Made by a program: the position numbers and the translations under genes. Below the pieces are notes generated by a model, which saw only the letters and a program-made list of their open reading frames with translations, searched no databases and was not told the DNA's origin. Source: JABMQB01 sp963677475 (lineage in GTDB: Bacteria > Bacteroidota > Bacteroidia > Bacteroidales > Prolixibacteraceae). Taken from it: 64,000 bases of DNA. The stretch spans positions 62,001-126,000 of the forward strand of contig CAXXQD010000007.1 of NCBI GenBank assembly GCA_963677475.2. Direction: 5' to 3'. Of this stretch, positions 1-8,185 are shown in pieces (position 1 is the stretch's first letter; every line of letters starts with the position of its first letter).

Positions 1-147
1 GATTATTATTTTTATGCATTTTTGTGCTAATCAAATGTCTAAAAATCAAATGATGAAACGAGCATAAATAAAAAGCTTTTTTAATACACAGGAGTATGAT
101 TATGCGAGTTCCATGAGTTACTATAAAAAATAAACAATTATAATCAA

Positions 148-1188
148 ATGAAAATTAGTAAAACGAAATTTGGTTTATTACCCGAAGGAGACGAAGTTTC
201 TCTGTTCACGCTAAGCAACGATAAAAACATACAAGTTAAAATTTCAACGTACGGAGCAATTATCACCAGCATTGAGACTCCTGATAAGGATGGAAAGATT
301 GAAAACATCGTTTGCGGGTTCGATAAACTGGAAGATTATATCAGCGAACAGTACTTAGGTAATTATCCATATTTTGGATGTATTATTGGAAGATGTGGAA
401 ATAGGATAGCAAATGGAGATCTTAAAATAAATGGTACTCAATACAAGTTGGCGGTCAACAATGTACCAAATCATTTGCATGGCGGGTTAACCGGTTTTGA
501 CAAAAAACTTTGGGATGCTCAAATAATTGACGAAAACGACCAAGTTGGCGTTATGCTTTCATACTTAAGCCCTGATTTAGAGGAAAACTATCCAGGAAAT
601 TTGAAAGTAACTTGTACCTACACACTCAACAACAAAAATGAACTTTCCATAGAGTATGGTGCCGAAACAGACAAAACGACTATTGTAAATTTAACCAATC
701 ATACCTACTTTAACCTTACTGCTGGGAAAGAGAATATTTTGAATCATGAATTGAGGTTAACTGCAACAGAAATGACTGAAATGATTGAACAAATCCCAAC
801 CGGTAAAATTGTTCCGGTGGCAGAAACGCCATTTGATTTCACGACAGCAAAAAGTTTTCAGAAAGACCTGGATAAACTTCCAACCGGATACGACGATAAT
901 TATGTTCTTGATAATGAAGATGGGATGCTGAAATTTGTTGGGTGCCTTCTAGAAAAGAACTCAAACAGGATGGTTGAAGTTTACACCACAAAACCAGGCA
1001 TGCAATTATACACTGGCTATTGGATTGGCGAGATGACCATTAACGGGGAAAAGAAATTTGGAAGTTATTCGGGAGTAGCCCTAGAAACCCAGTTTTATCC
1101 GGACTCAGTGCACCATAAAAACTTTCCGAGCCCTGTTTTAAATCCAGGAGAAACATACAACCACAAAACAATCTATAAGTTTTTATAA
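148..1188 (+). CDS. galM: Aldose 1-epimerase (mutarotase)
   Basis: Interconverts alpha and beta anomers of aldoses such as galactose and glucose in the cytoplasm. The 346-residue length is normal for the GalM family. Visible family motifs are GRCGNRIA near residue 80, NHLHGG near residue 108 with the first active-site histidine, and NLTNHTYFNL near residue 180 with the second; the acidic C-terminal region carries GVALETQFYPDS with the catalytic glutamate. No signal peptide is seen, so it is cytoplasmic, unlike some secreted Bacteroidota mutarotases. It begins with ATG and is followed by a clear terminator, so it looks monocistronic here. A link to the uronate genes further on is possible but not shown. 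Confidence 0.93.
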   Translation: MKISKTKFGLLPEGDEVSLFTLSNDKNIQVKISTYGAIITSIETPDKDGKIENIVCGFDKLEDYISEQYLGNYPYFGCIIGRCGNRIANGDLKINGTQYKLAVNNVPNHLHGGLTGFDKKLWDAQIIDENDQVGVMLSYLSPDLEENYPGNLKVTCTYTLNNKNELSIEYGAETDKTTIVNLTNHTYFNLTAGKENILNHELRLTATEMTEMIEQIPTGKIVPVAETPFDFTTAKSFQKDLDKLPTGYDDNYVLDNEDGMLKFVGCLLEKNSNRMVEVYTTKPGMQLYTGYWIGEMTINGEKKFGSYSGVALETQFYPDSVHHKNFPSPVLNPGETYNHKTIYKFL

Positions 1189-1206
1189 TACAGATCAATC
1201 AATCTG

Positions 1207-1243
1207 AAAAGGCAGCAAAACATATAAATGCTGTCTTTTTTTT
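1207..1243 (+). terminator. Rho-independent terminator after galM
   Basis: An inverted repeat (ggcagc at 1211-1216, gctgtc at 1230-1235, extended by A-T pairs and one G-T pair) is followed by a run of eight or nine T. It separates galM from the acyl-CoA ligase. Confidence 0.75.
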
Positions 1244-1350
1244 ATTTCTTTGCAAACTTGTTTTATCAGAATATAACCAGTGCCCGGAAAACAATTCCCT
1301 AAAAATTTATATTTTTGAATGAAATCACTATTTACCTAAAACTTGCTGCA

Positions 1351-3258
1351 ATGAAAACTATAATTGAGCTTTTCGAAACCAGTGTGAATAAATATCCGGC
1401 GAACATTTATTTGTACGAAAAAAAAGACGGTGAATTCATAGGGACAAGCTATGAAAAAACCAGGGAAGAAGTCTTAAAATTTTCTGCCGGACTTGTAGCA
1501 TTAGGTATGAAAAAAGGCGACAGGGCTGCCCTTGTTTCAGAAGGAAGAAATGCATGGATAATCAGTGAACTTGGAATTTTGTATGCAGGGGGAATTAACG
1601 TCCCCTTGTCGGTAAAACTGGATGCTAAAGCTGAAATGAAATTCAGGATCGTGCATTCAGGCGCAAAGTTCGTGATTGTTTCAAAAGGGCAATCCGCTAA
1701 AATTGACCTAATCAAGAATGACCTTCCTGAAGTTGAAAAATTTATTTATCTGGATAAAAAAAGCAAATACGAAGAAAAAGATATTTCGTATGCGCAGGTA
1801 CTTGAAACAGGGGGAGCTTACCATGAACAAAATTCGAAAGAACTTGAAAAAGTTTGGCAAAACATCCAGCCAAACGACTTGGCCAACATTTCATATACAT
1901 CAGGTACAACAGCCGATCCGAAAGGGATTATGTTATCGCATTTAAATTACGCAGCAAATGTAATCCAATCGAACACATTGATGGAAATTACACCCGAGTG
2001 GAGGACTCTGGCATTTTTACCATGGGACCATGCATTTGCACACACAGCGTGTTTGTATTGCCTAATGTACAATGGGGCAAGTGTTGCTTCCCTCGAAGTG
2101 GGAAAAACTCCCATTGAAACCATCAAAAATATTCCAAAAAACATTAAAGAAATAAAACCTAAAATACTGATGAGTGTTCCGGCCGTTGCCAAAAACTTCC
2201 GGAAAGGAATTGAGTCAGGGATACAAAAAAAAGGTGCATTTGCCGAGAAATTATTTAAGCACGCATTAAAGGTTGCCTATAAATATAATGGCAATGGTTA
2301 CGATCGTGGAAAAGGGTTGCGTTTCATCTACAAACCTTTGTTGTCAGTTTACGATAAAATCCTTTTCAGTAAAGTTCGTGAGGGATTTGGAGGTGAATTA
2401 GAGCTTTTTATAGGTGGTGGCGCATTGCTCGATACCGAACTTCAACGCTTTTTTTATGCTGTGGGAATGCCCATGTGCCAGGGATATGGTTTAACAGAAG
2501 CAGCCCCGGTAATTTCATCCAATTCGCTGGATGCCATTAAATTCGGATCATCGGGAAAATTGGTTAAATATCTAGAATTAAAAATAAAAGACAGCGATGG
2601 AAACGACCTTCCGATTGGGGAAAAAGGGGAAATTGTAATTAAAGGCGATAACGTGATGTTGGGATATTGGAACAACCCGACAGCAACAGCAGAAACCATA
2701 AAAGATGGGTGGCTTTATACCGGGGATATGGGCTACATGGATAAAGATGGTTTCTTGTATGTTCTCGGAAGGTTTAAAAGCTTGCTGATTGGCAACGATG
2801 GCGAAAAATTTAGCCCCGAAGGCATTGAAGAAGCATTGGTTGACCAATCACCGTTTATTGACCAGGTGATGCTGTATAACAATCAAAATCCTTACACCAC
2901 CGGATTGTTGGTCCCAAATATTAAAGCGATAAATCGGGAATTGACAAGAAGGGCAATCCACCCGGAAACCAACGAAGGAAACGAAGCGAGCCTGCGAATC
3001 ATTCAGGAAGAAATAAACCATTATAAAGAAGGAGGAAAATTTGAAGGAATGTTCCCAGAAAGATGGCTCCCGGCAAACACCGTGGTTTTACCTGAAGCAT
3101 TTACCGAAGAAAACGGATTGCTAAACACAACACTAAAAATGGTTCGTGGAAAGATTGTCAAGCATTTTGATAAAGAGCTGGAATTTTTATACACTCCCGC
3201 TGCTAAAGATATTGTAAACCTCAAAAATATTGAATCCATTAAAAAGTGGAATTCATAA
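1351..3258 (+). CDS. AMP-dependent acyl-CoA synthetase (long-chain fatty acid-CoA ligase type)
   Basis: Adenylates a carboxylic acid, probably a fatty acid, and transfers it to CoA. The family fingerprints are in order: the P-loop-like YTSGTTADPKGIMLSH near residue 180, GYGLTEAAPV near residue 380, and GWLYTGDMGYMDKDGF near residue 455 with the ATP-ribose aspartate, followed by GRFKS. A C-terminal lysine motif is present in TTLKMVRGKI. An in-frame TTG exists at 1315, but it overlaps a TATTTTTG sequence (1310-1317) that fits the Bacteroidota -7 promoter element, so the ATG at 1351 (635 residues) is preferred. It is followed 15 nt later by the GHMP kinase, so the three genes to 5144 may be one transcript. 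The substrate cannot be told from sequence. Confidence 0.9.
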   Translation: MKTIIELFETSVNKYPANIYLYEKKDGEFIGTSYEKTREEVLKFSAGLVALGMKKGDRAALVSEGRNAWIISELGILYAGGINVPLSVKLDAKAEMKFRIVHSGAKFVIVSKGQSAKIDLIKNDLPEVEKFIYLDKKSKYEEKDISYAQVLETGGAYHEQNSKELEKVWQNIQPNDLANISYTSGTTADPKGIMLSHLNYAANVIQSNTLMEITPEWRTLAFLPWDHAFAHTACLYCLMYNGASVASLEVGKTPIETIKNIPKNIKEIKPKILMSVPAVAKNFRKGIESGIQKKGAFAEKLFKHALKVAYKYNGNGYDRGKGLRFIYKPLLSVYDKILFSKVREGFGGELELFIGGGALLDTELQRFFYAVGMPMCQGYGLTEAAPVISSNSLDAIKFGSSGKLVKYLELKIKDSDGNDLPIGEKGEIVIKGDNVMLGYWNNPTATAETIKDGWLYTGDMGYMDKDGFLYVLGRFKSLLIGNDGEKFSPEGIEEALVDQSPFIDQVMLYNNQNPYTTGLLVPNIKAINRELTRRAIHPETNEGNEASLRIIQEEINHYKEGGKFEGMFPERWLPANTVVLPEAFTEENGLLNTTLKMVRGKIVKHFDKELEFLYTPAAKDIVNLKNIESIKKWNS

Positions 3259-3273
3259 TTAAAGTATGAATAA

Positions 3274-4275
3274 ATGATTATAGAAACCTTCTCATACCCC
3301 AGGGCGGCAGTTATTGGAAACCCTTCGGATGGCTATTTTGGAAAAACTATTGCTTTCGTATTTTCAAATTTTATTGCAAAAGTGCAATTGTACCAAACCC
3401 CCGAACTGGAAATTAAACCACAACGGCTCGATGGTACAAATTTTAACAGCATAAAAGAACTTGTTGACGATGTTAACTTATCTGGTTACTACGGAGGAAT
3501 GAGGTTGTTGAAAGCTGCCGTAAAAGTTTTCTACGAATATTGCCAGCGAAAAAACATAAAGGTTGACGACCGGAATTTTACGATGCGTTACAATTCGAAC
3601 ATCCCGCTTCGTCTGGGACTTGCAGGCTCAAGTGCGATAATTACGGCTTGTTTTAAAGCATTGTGCTCATTTTACGGAATCGATATCCCGGAAGCAATCC
3701 TAGCGAATTTAGTCCTATCAGTAGAAACGGTGGAATTAGGTATTTCTGCCGGGTTACAGGATAGGGTTGCCCAGGCTTATGGAGTTCCGGTTTTTATGGA
3801 TTTTGACCGCGATATTATGGAAAAACAGGGTTATGGGAATTACGAAAAACTTGATGCTTCAAAATTCCCCAACTTTTATATCGCCTACAGGAGCAGCCTT
3901 TCGGAAGGAACTGAAGTCGTTCATAACAACCTTTCCGCCAGGTTCGAAATCGGCGATCCAAAAGTGCTTCAGGCTGTGTTACGATGGTCGCAAATCACCG
4001 AAGATTTCAGGAATGCACTTTATGCAAACGACTATAATACCATGCATGAGTTGATCAACGAAAATTTTGACCTAAGAAGGAAAACCGTTCGGATTTCACA
4101 AGGAAATATAGAAATGGTAGAATTAGCCCGGTCGGTTGGTGCAAGTGCAAAATTTACCGGTAGTGGCGGTGCAATAATTGGCACATATAAAGATGACAAA
4201 ATGTTTGAAGCTTTAGCTTCAAAACTTAAACGCAATAATATTGAAGTAATTAAACCAAGCATAGTTACCCGTTAA
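3274..4275 (+). CDS. GHMP kinase, glucuronokinase-like
   Basis: Probable sugar-1-kinase that phosphorylates glucuronate (or a related sugar) at C1. The N-terminal motif AAVIGNPSDGYFGKTIA resembles the GNPSDVYFGRTI stretch known from plant glucuronokinases. The GHMP ATP-binding motif PLRLGLAGSSA lies near residue 110 and the C-terminal GHMP motif FTGSGGAIIG near residue 295. Its stop codon overlaps the start of the nucleotidyltransferase by one base (TAATG), a sign of translational coupling. Kinase followed by UTP-dependent pyrophosphorylase is the pair needed to salvage free glucuronate into UDP-glucuronate, as in plants. Activity on another sugar such as galactose, mannose-heptose or arabinose cannot be excluded. 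Confidence 0.8.
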   Translation: MIIETFSYPRAAVIGNPSDGYFGKTIAFVFSNFIAKVQLYQTPELEIKPQRLDGTNFNSIKELVDDVNLSGYYGGMRLLKAAVKVFYEYCQRKNIKVDDRNFTMRYNSNIPLRLGLAGSSAIITACFKALCSFYGIDIPEAILANLVLSVETVELGISAGLQDRVAQAYGVPVFMDFDRDIMEKQGYGNYEKLDASKFPNFYIAYRSSLSEGTEVVHNNLSARFEIGDPKVLQAVLRWSQITEDFRNALYANDYNTMHELINENFDLRRKTVRISQGNIEMVELARSVGASAKFTGSGGAIIGTYKDDKMFEALASKLKRNNIEVIKPSIVTR

Positions 4276-5144
4276 TGATAAAAAAAGCAGTAATTCCGGC
4301 AGCAGGATATGGTACAAGGTTCCTGCCCCTCACCAAATCGCAACCGAAAGAAATGATCCCAATTGTGGATACACCGGTTATTCAATACGTAGTGGAAGAA
4401 GCAGTAAAAAGTGGCATCACCGATATCCTGATGATTATTGGTAAAGGGAAAAGGGCTATTGAAGAACACTTCGACCGAAATGCAATCCTCGAAGAATCGT
4501 TGCTTCAGAAGGAAAACTTTGAAATGTTGGAGAAAATTAAAAACATCTCTAAACTGGCCAACATACATTTTGTGTGGCAAAAAGAGATGAATGGCTTGGG
4601 CGATGCAATCCGCTATGCAAAATACCATGTCGGAAACGAGCCTTTTGCATTGCTGCTGGGCGACACACTGGTTCAAAGTGACACAACACCGGTTACCAAA
4701 CAGTTAATCGATGTATATGAGAAGCATCAGGGATCTGTGGTTGCGCTCGAAGAAGTAAGCATGGATTTGGTGCATAAATATGGTGTTATTGACGGAACCC
4801 CACTTGAAAATAAAATATATCAGGCAAACGACTGGATTGAAAAACCTTCTAAAAAGGAAGCCCCGTCTAATTTGGTAATAGCGAGCCGTTATATATTTAC
4901 CCCTGAGATTTTTGATATTCTGGACCAAACAAATCCTGGCAAAAACAACGAAGTACAGTTAACCGATGCCATGCGCGAATTGGTTAAACGCCAAAAAATG
5001 TACGGCCTTAAATTTGATGGCAAGCGCTACGATATCGGAAATAAACTTGGTTTCCTTAAAACAAACCTTATTTATGGCCTTAAGGATGAAGAAATTGGGG
5101 ATGAGATCAAGAAATGGCTGTTAGATTATGTCCAAACGATTTAA
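4275..5144 (+). CDS. galU: UTP-glucose-1-phosphate uridylyltransferase family protein
   Basis: Transfers UMP from UTP to a sugar 1-phosphate, forming a UDP-sugar. The N-terminal nucleotide-binding motif AAGYGTRFLPLTKSQPKEM is typical of GalU, as are the sugar-binding stretches GLGDAIRYAK near residue 102, LLGDTLVQ near residue 118 and EKP near residue 195. The 289-residue length fits GalU. It is translationally coupled to the upstream glucuronokinase-like gene, so the sugar phosphate may be glucuronate 1-phosphate instead of, or as well as, glucose 1-phosphate. The family assignment is firm; the substrate shift is inference from the neighbour. Confidence 0.88.
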   Translation: MIKKAVIPAAGYGTRFLPLTKSQPKEMIPIVDTPVIQYVVEEAVKSGITDILMIIGKGKRAIEEHFDRNAILEESLLQKENFEMLEKIKNISKLANIHFVWQKEMNGLGDAIRYAKYHVGNEPFALLLGDTLVQSDTTPVTKQLIDVYEKHQGSVVALEEVSMDLVHKYGVIDGTPLENKIYQANDWIEKPSKKEAPSNLVIASRYIFTPEIFDILDQTNPGKNNEVQLTDAMRELVKRQKMYGLKFDGKRYDIGNKLGFLKTNLIYGLKDEEIGDEIKKWLLDYVQTI

Positions 5145-5262
5145 TGTGGCCCGGTTAAATCTGATATAAGGGATTTCGTAAGCAGAAAACAGATTCTCCC
5201 CGATTAGCCGGATTATGGATAATACTTAGTTTTACAATATTGTATACTTAATATTATCGATC

Positions 5263-5772
5263 ATGAAATTTCGTTATTTACTATTGGCAATCATCTTGTT
5301 TTCTTCCTACTCTTTATCGGCCAAAATAGGAATTGGCGCTGGCGGCGATGTTAGCCCAAATGCTGCACGTTTAAGCGTGAGAGGATGGTTCTCAAAATAC
5401 AACGGTGCAGAATTAGGTTTTGGACCAACTGCAAAATTCGAAGACTTTAAGTTTGACGATATGAGCATGCAAGCCAAATTCTTTCATGCAATCCGATACG
5501 ACAGGTATGCAAGGACATACCTAGGAATTCTCGGAAGATACACGATAATTAAAGACCCATTTTTCGACAAGAATTTGCCATCGGTTGGTGTTTTTGGTGG
5601 TAAAGAATGGTATTTGGGAAGGTACAGAAACCAGGGTGTTGCCGTTGAAGCCGGATTAATTTACGGAAAAGTGAAAGGACAATCCTTGGTTTTTGATAAT
5701 GGAATTCAATCTGACCAAAATTATACCGATTTCCCGGCATACATTAGTTTAAGCTACAAATACTACTTTTAG
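5263..5772 (+). CDS. Small secreted or outer-membrane beta-barrel-like protein, unknown function
   Basis: Not recognised as a named family. It starts with a signal peptide (MKFRYLLLAIILFSSYSLSA, cleavage probably after residue 20). The remaining 150 residues alternate hydrophobic and polar residues with many aromatics and glycines, and the chain ends in SLSYKYYF, an aromatic C-terminus typical of outer-membrane barrels. It is likely an eight-stranded barrel of the OmpA/OmpW size class. The start is the ATG directly before the hydrophobic segment. A perfect 12-bp palindrome lies 18 nt upstream (5233-5244). Confidence 0.7.
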   Translation: MKFRYLLLAIILFSSYSLSAKIGIGAGGDVSPNAARLSVRGWFSKYNGAELGFGPTAKFEDFKFDDMSMQAKFFHAIRYDRYARTYLGILGRYTIIKDPFFDKNLPSVGVFGGKEWYLGRYRNQGVAVEAGLIYGKVKGQSLVFDNGIQSDQNYTDFPAYISLSYKYYF

Positions 5773-5831
5773 TCACTAGAATTAAATTATATATTTAACA
5801 AACCTTTTTTTTATTCGCAACGGATAGCCTC

Positions 5832-5862
5832 TTTGATGTGGTTGGTTTTTCATTTATATTTG
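5832..5862 (+). promoter_or_regulatory. Bacteroidota-type promoter for recQ
   Basis: TTTG at 5832-5835, a 19-bp spacer and TATATTTG at 5855-5862 match the Bacteroidota vegetative promoter exactly. The recQ ATG at 5889 lies about 20 nt after the expected transcription start. Confidence 0.75.
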
Positions 5863-5888
5863 GAAAACCAAATCCATGAGCTCGGTTT

Positions 5889-8018
5889 ATGACAATCACA
5901 TCAATATCTCCAAACATGCATCTTGAAACTTATCTTCAAAAATACTTTGGATACTCTTCATTCCTCTCTAAACAGAAAGAAGCTATTGAACACGCGCTAC
6001 TGGGAAAAGATGCTGTCATCTTAATGCCTACGGGAGGAGGAAAATCAATTTGCTACCAACTTCCTGCAATAATTCTGGATGGTTTAACACTGGTTATTTC
6101 TCCGTTGATCGCATTAATGAAAGATCAGGTCCAAAGTTTGCAAAGCAACGGAATTAATGCTGCCTTCTTGAATTCCAGTTTAACTATTTCAGAAGAGACA
6201 CAAATTAAAAGCCGTTTAGAAAATGGGGAAATAAAACTTTTATATTTATCACCTGAACGAATATCTTCTGATAACTTCCTGGATTATATTTCTACTTTAG
6301 AGATAAATTTAATTGCAATTGATGAAGCACACTGTGTAAGTAGTTGGGGGCATCATTTTCGGCCTGATTATAAAAAATTATCCATATTAAAAAAACGTTT
6401 TCCAAATGTGCCGGTTTTGGCACTTACTGCAACTGCAGATAAAGCTGTTAGATCAGATATCGGTGAATTGCTGTCACTACACAAGCCGAAACTTTTCATA
6501 GCTTCGTTCGATAGGTCAAACCTCTCATTGGCAGTTCTACCAGGGCAAAAAAAGTGGGAACAAATTTCCAGATTAATACGAAAGTATCCCCGTAACAATG
6601 GAATTATTTATTGTGGAAGCAGAGCAGGAACGGAAAAACTTGCGGCACAATTACAAGCAATTGGAGTTCAAGCAAAACCATATCATGCAGGCTTAAAGTC
6701 AGAACTTCGGAGTCAAATTCAAGATGATTTTATTCAGGGAAAAACGCATGTAATATGTGCTACAATTGCATTTGGCATGGGCATTGACAAGGCTGATGTT
6801 AGATTTGTAATTCACTATAATATGCCAGGGAACCTTGAAAGTTATTACCAAGAAATTGGCAGGGCAGGCAGAGATGGGCTACCATCAGAAACAATATTAT
6901 TCTACAGTTATCGTGATGTTCAACAACACATGAGCTTTATTGAGGAGGTGCAGGATGAAAACTATAAAAAAATTCAACTTGCAAAACTAAAAAGAATGCA
7001 GGAATATGCAGAAGCGCAAATTTGTAGGCGAAAAATTCTGATGACCTATTTTAGTGAAATCCCAAAAAACGATTGTGGAAATTGCGATGTTTGTAACAAT
7101 CCTCCTAAATATTTTAATGGCACTGAACTGGCACAAATGGCTCTTTCTGCGATTGCCAGAACAAAGGAAAAAGTTGGAGTTACAACGCTGATTGAAATTC
7201 TAAAAGGAACTTTATCTGAAATAACCAAAGAGAACAATTATCACCAGATTAAAACATTTGGCGTTGGTAAAGCAACCACTTACTTTGAATGGCAATTATT
7301 TATTCAACAATTTATCCAGCAGGGAATTATTGAAATCGATTATAAAGATCATTACAACTTAAAACTAACCACCTTAAGTCGTTCTATTTTATATGATGGG
7401 CACCAAATAAAGTTGGTTACACCAGAAACGATTAAAGAACGACAAGCAAAACAAAAAGAAGTAATCAAACCTGTAAAATCTAAAGTAGAGGTGGATGTTA
7501 CTTTACTGGAGCATCTTAAAAAAATTAGGAAATCAATTGCCAATGATCTAAACAAGCCGGCATATTTTGTTTTTAGCGATTCGTCATTGAAAGAAATGTG
7601 CGAGACTTTACCTTCAACGGCTGATGATTTTTTAGATATTACTGGAGTTGGGGAGTTTAAGGCTCAACGGTTTGGAGAAACATTTATTAAGGCAATTAAA
7701 GATTTTAGTTCGGGCAAAAAAAAAGGCGACACGTATAAAATTACACGCGATTTATTGGATGCGGGGAAATCGATATCGGAAATTGCAAAAGAAAGAAACC
7801 TTCATGAAACAACTATTTATTCTCACTTGGCGCACCTTATAACTGTTGGATATCCCATCCAGATAAATATTTTTCTCACGGTTGAGGAATTAGCACAAGT
7901 AAAATCAGCTAATGACATAATTGGAACAACGGAGAAATTAAAACCTTTCTACGACCACTTAGATGGAAGCATCAGCTATGGAAAAATACGATTAGCACTT
8001 GCGTATCTGTCAAAATAA
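5889..8018 (+). CDS. recQ: ATP-dependent DNA helicase RecQ
   Basis: A 3'-5' superfamily 2 helicase of recombination and fork repair. The Walker A loop GGGKS is at residues 49-53 and the Walker B box DEAH at 145-148, followed by the RecQ aromatic-rich loop CVSSWGHHFRPDY. Motif VI reads QEIGRAGRDG. The zinc-binding four-cysteine RQC region (C-R-R ... C-x2-C-x2-C) is near residues 380-405. An HRDC domain lies near 535-605 and a C-terminal helix-turn-helix of the HTH_40 type (SISEIAKERNLHETTIYSHL) near 620-640. The 709 residues match the long Bacteroidota RecQ form. A second ATG at 5916 would remove nine residues and is a possible true start. Confidence 0.95.
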   Translation: MTITSISPNMHLETYLQKYFGYSSFLSKQKEAIEHALLGKDAVILMPTGGGKSICYQLPAIILDGLTLVISPLIALMKDQVQSLQSNGINAAFLNSSLTISEETQIKSRLENGEIKLLYLSPERISSDNFLDYISTLEINLIAIDEAHCVSSWGHHFRPDYKKLSILKKRFPNVPVLALTATADKAVRSDIGELLSLHKPKLFIASFDRSNLSLAVLPGQKKWEQISRLIRKYPRNNGIIYCGSRAGTEKLAAQLQAIGVQAKPYHAGLKSELRSQIQDDFIQGKTHVICATIAFGMGIDKADVRFVIHYNMPGNLESYYQEIGRAGRDGLPSETILFYSYRDVQQHMSFIEEVQDENYKKIQLAKLKRMQEYAEAQICRRKILMTYFSEIPKNDCGNCDVCNNPPKYFNGTELAQMALSAIARTKEKVGVTTLIEILKGTLSEITKENNYHQIKTFGVGKATTYFEWQLFIQQFIQQGIIEIDYKDHYNLKLTTLSRSILYDGHQIKLVTPETIKERQAKQKEVIKPVKSKVEVDVTLLEHLKKIRKSIANDLNKPAYFVFSDSSLKEMCETLPSTADDFLDITGVGEFKAQRFGETFIKAIKDFSSGKKKGDTYKITRDLLDAGKSISEIAKERNLHETTIYSHLAHLITVGYPIQINIFLTVEELAQVKSANDIIGTTEKLKPFYDHLDGSISYGKIRLALAYLSK

Positions 8019-8185
8019 AAACCTAGACACCAACACACCTGTACCCTAGCATTTACGAATGACTTAAGCATGTTAAACTAGTGTTATTTCATCAATTAAG
8101 CATTAGTTCTTTAGTGCACATATGTTTTATATAATTATTTTTATCAGGCGAACCAGACAGCTAAATTTTAATACTACTAATACAG

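Noticed and set aside
1315..1350. TTG start giving a 12-residue longer acyl-CoA ligase
   Set aside because: The TTG lies within a -7-like TATTTTTG; the extra residues do not resemble the family and an ATG follows at 1351.
4272..4676. Minus-strand open frame opposite galU
   Set aside because: Antisense to a well-conserved gene and without recognisable protein features.
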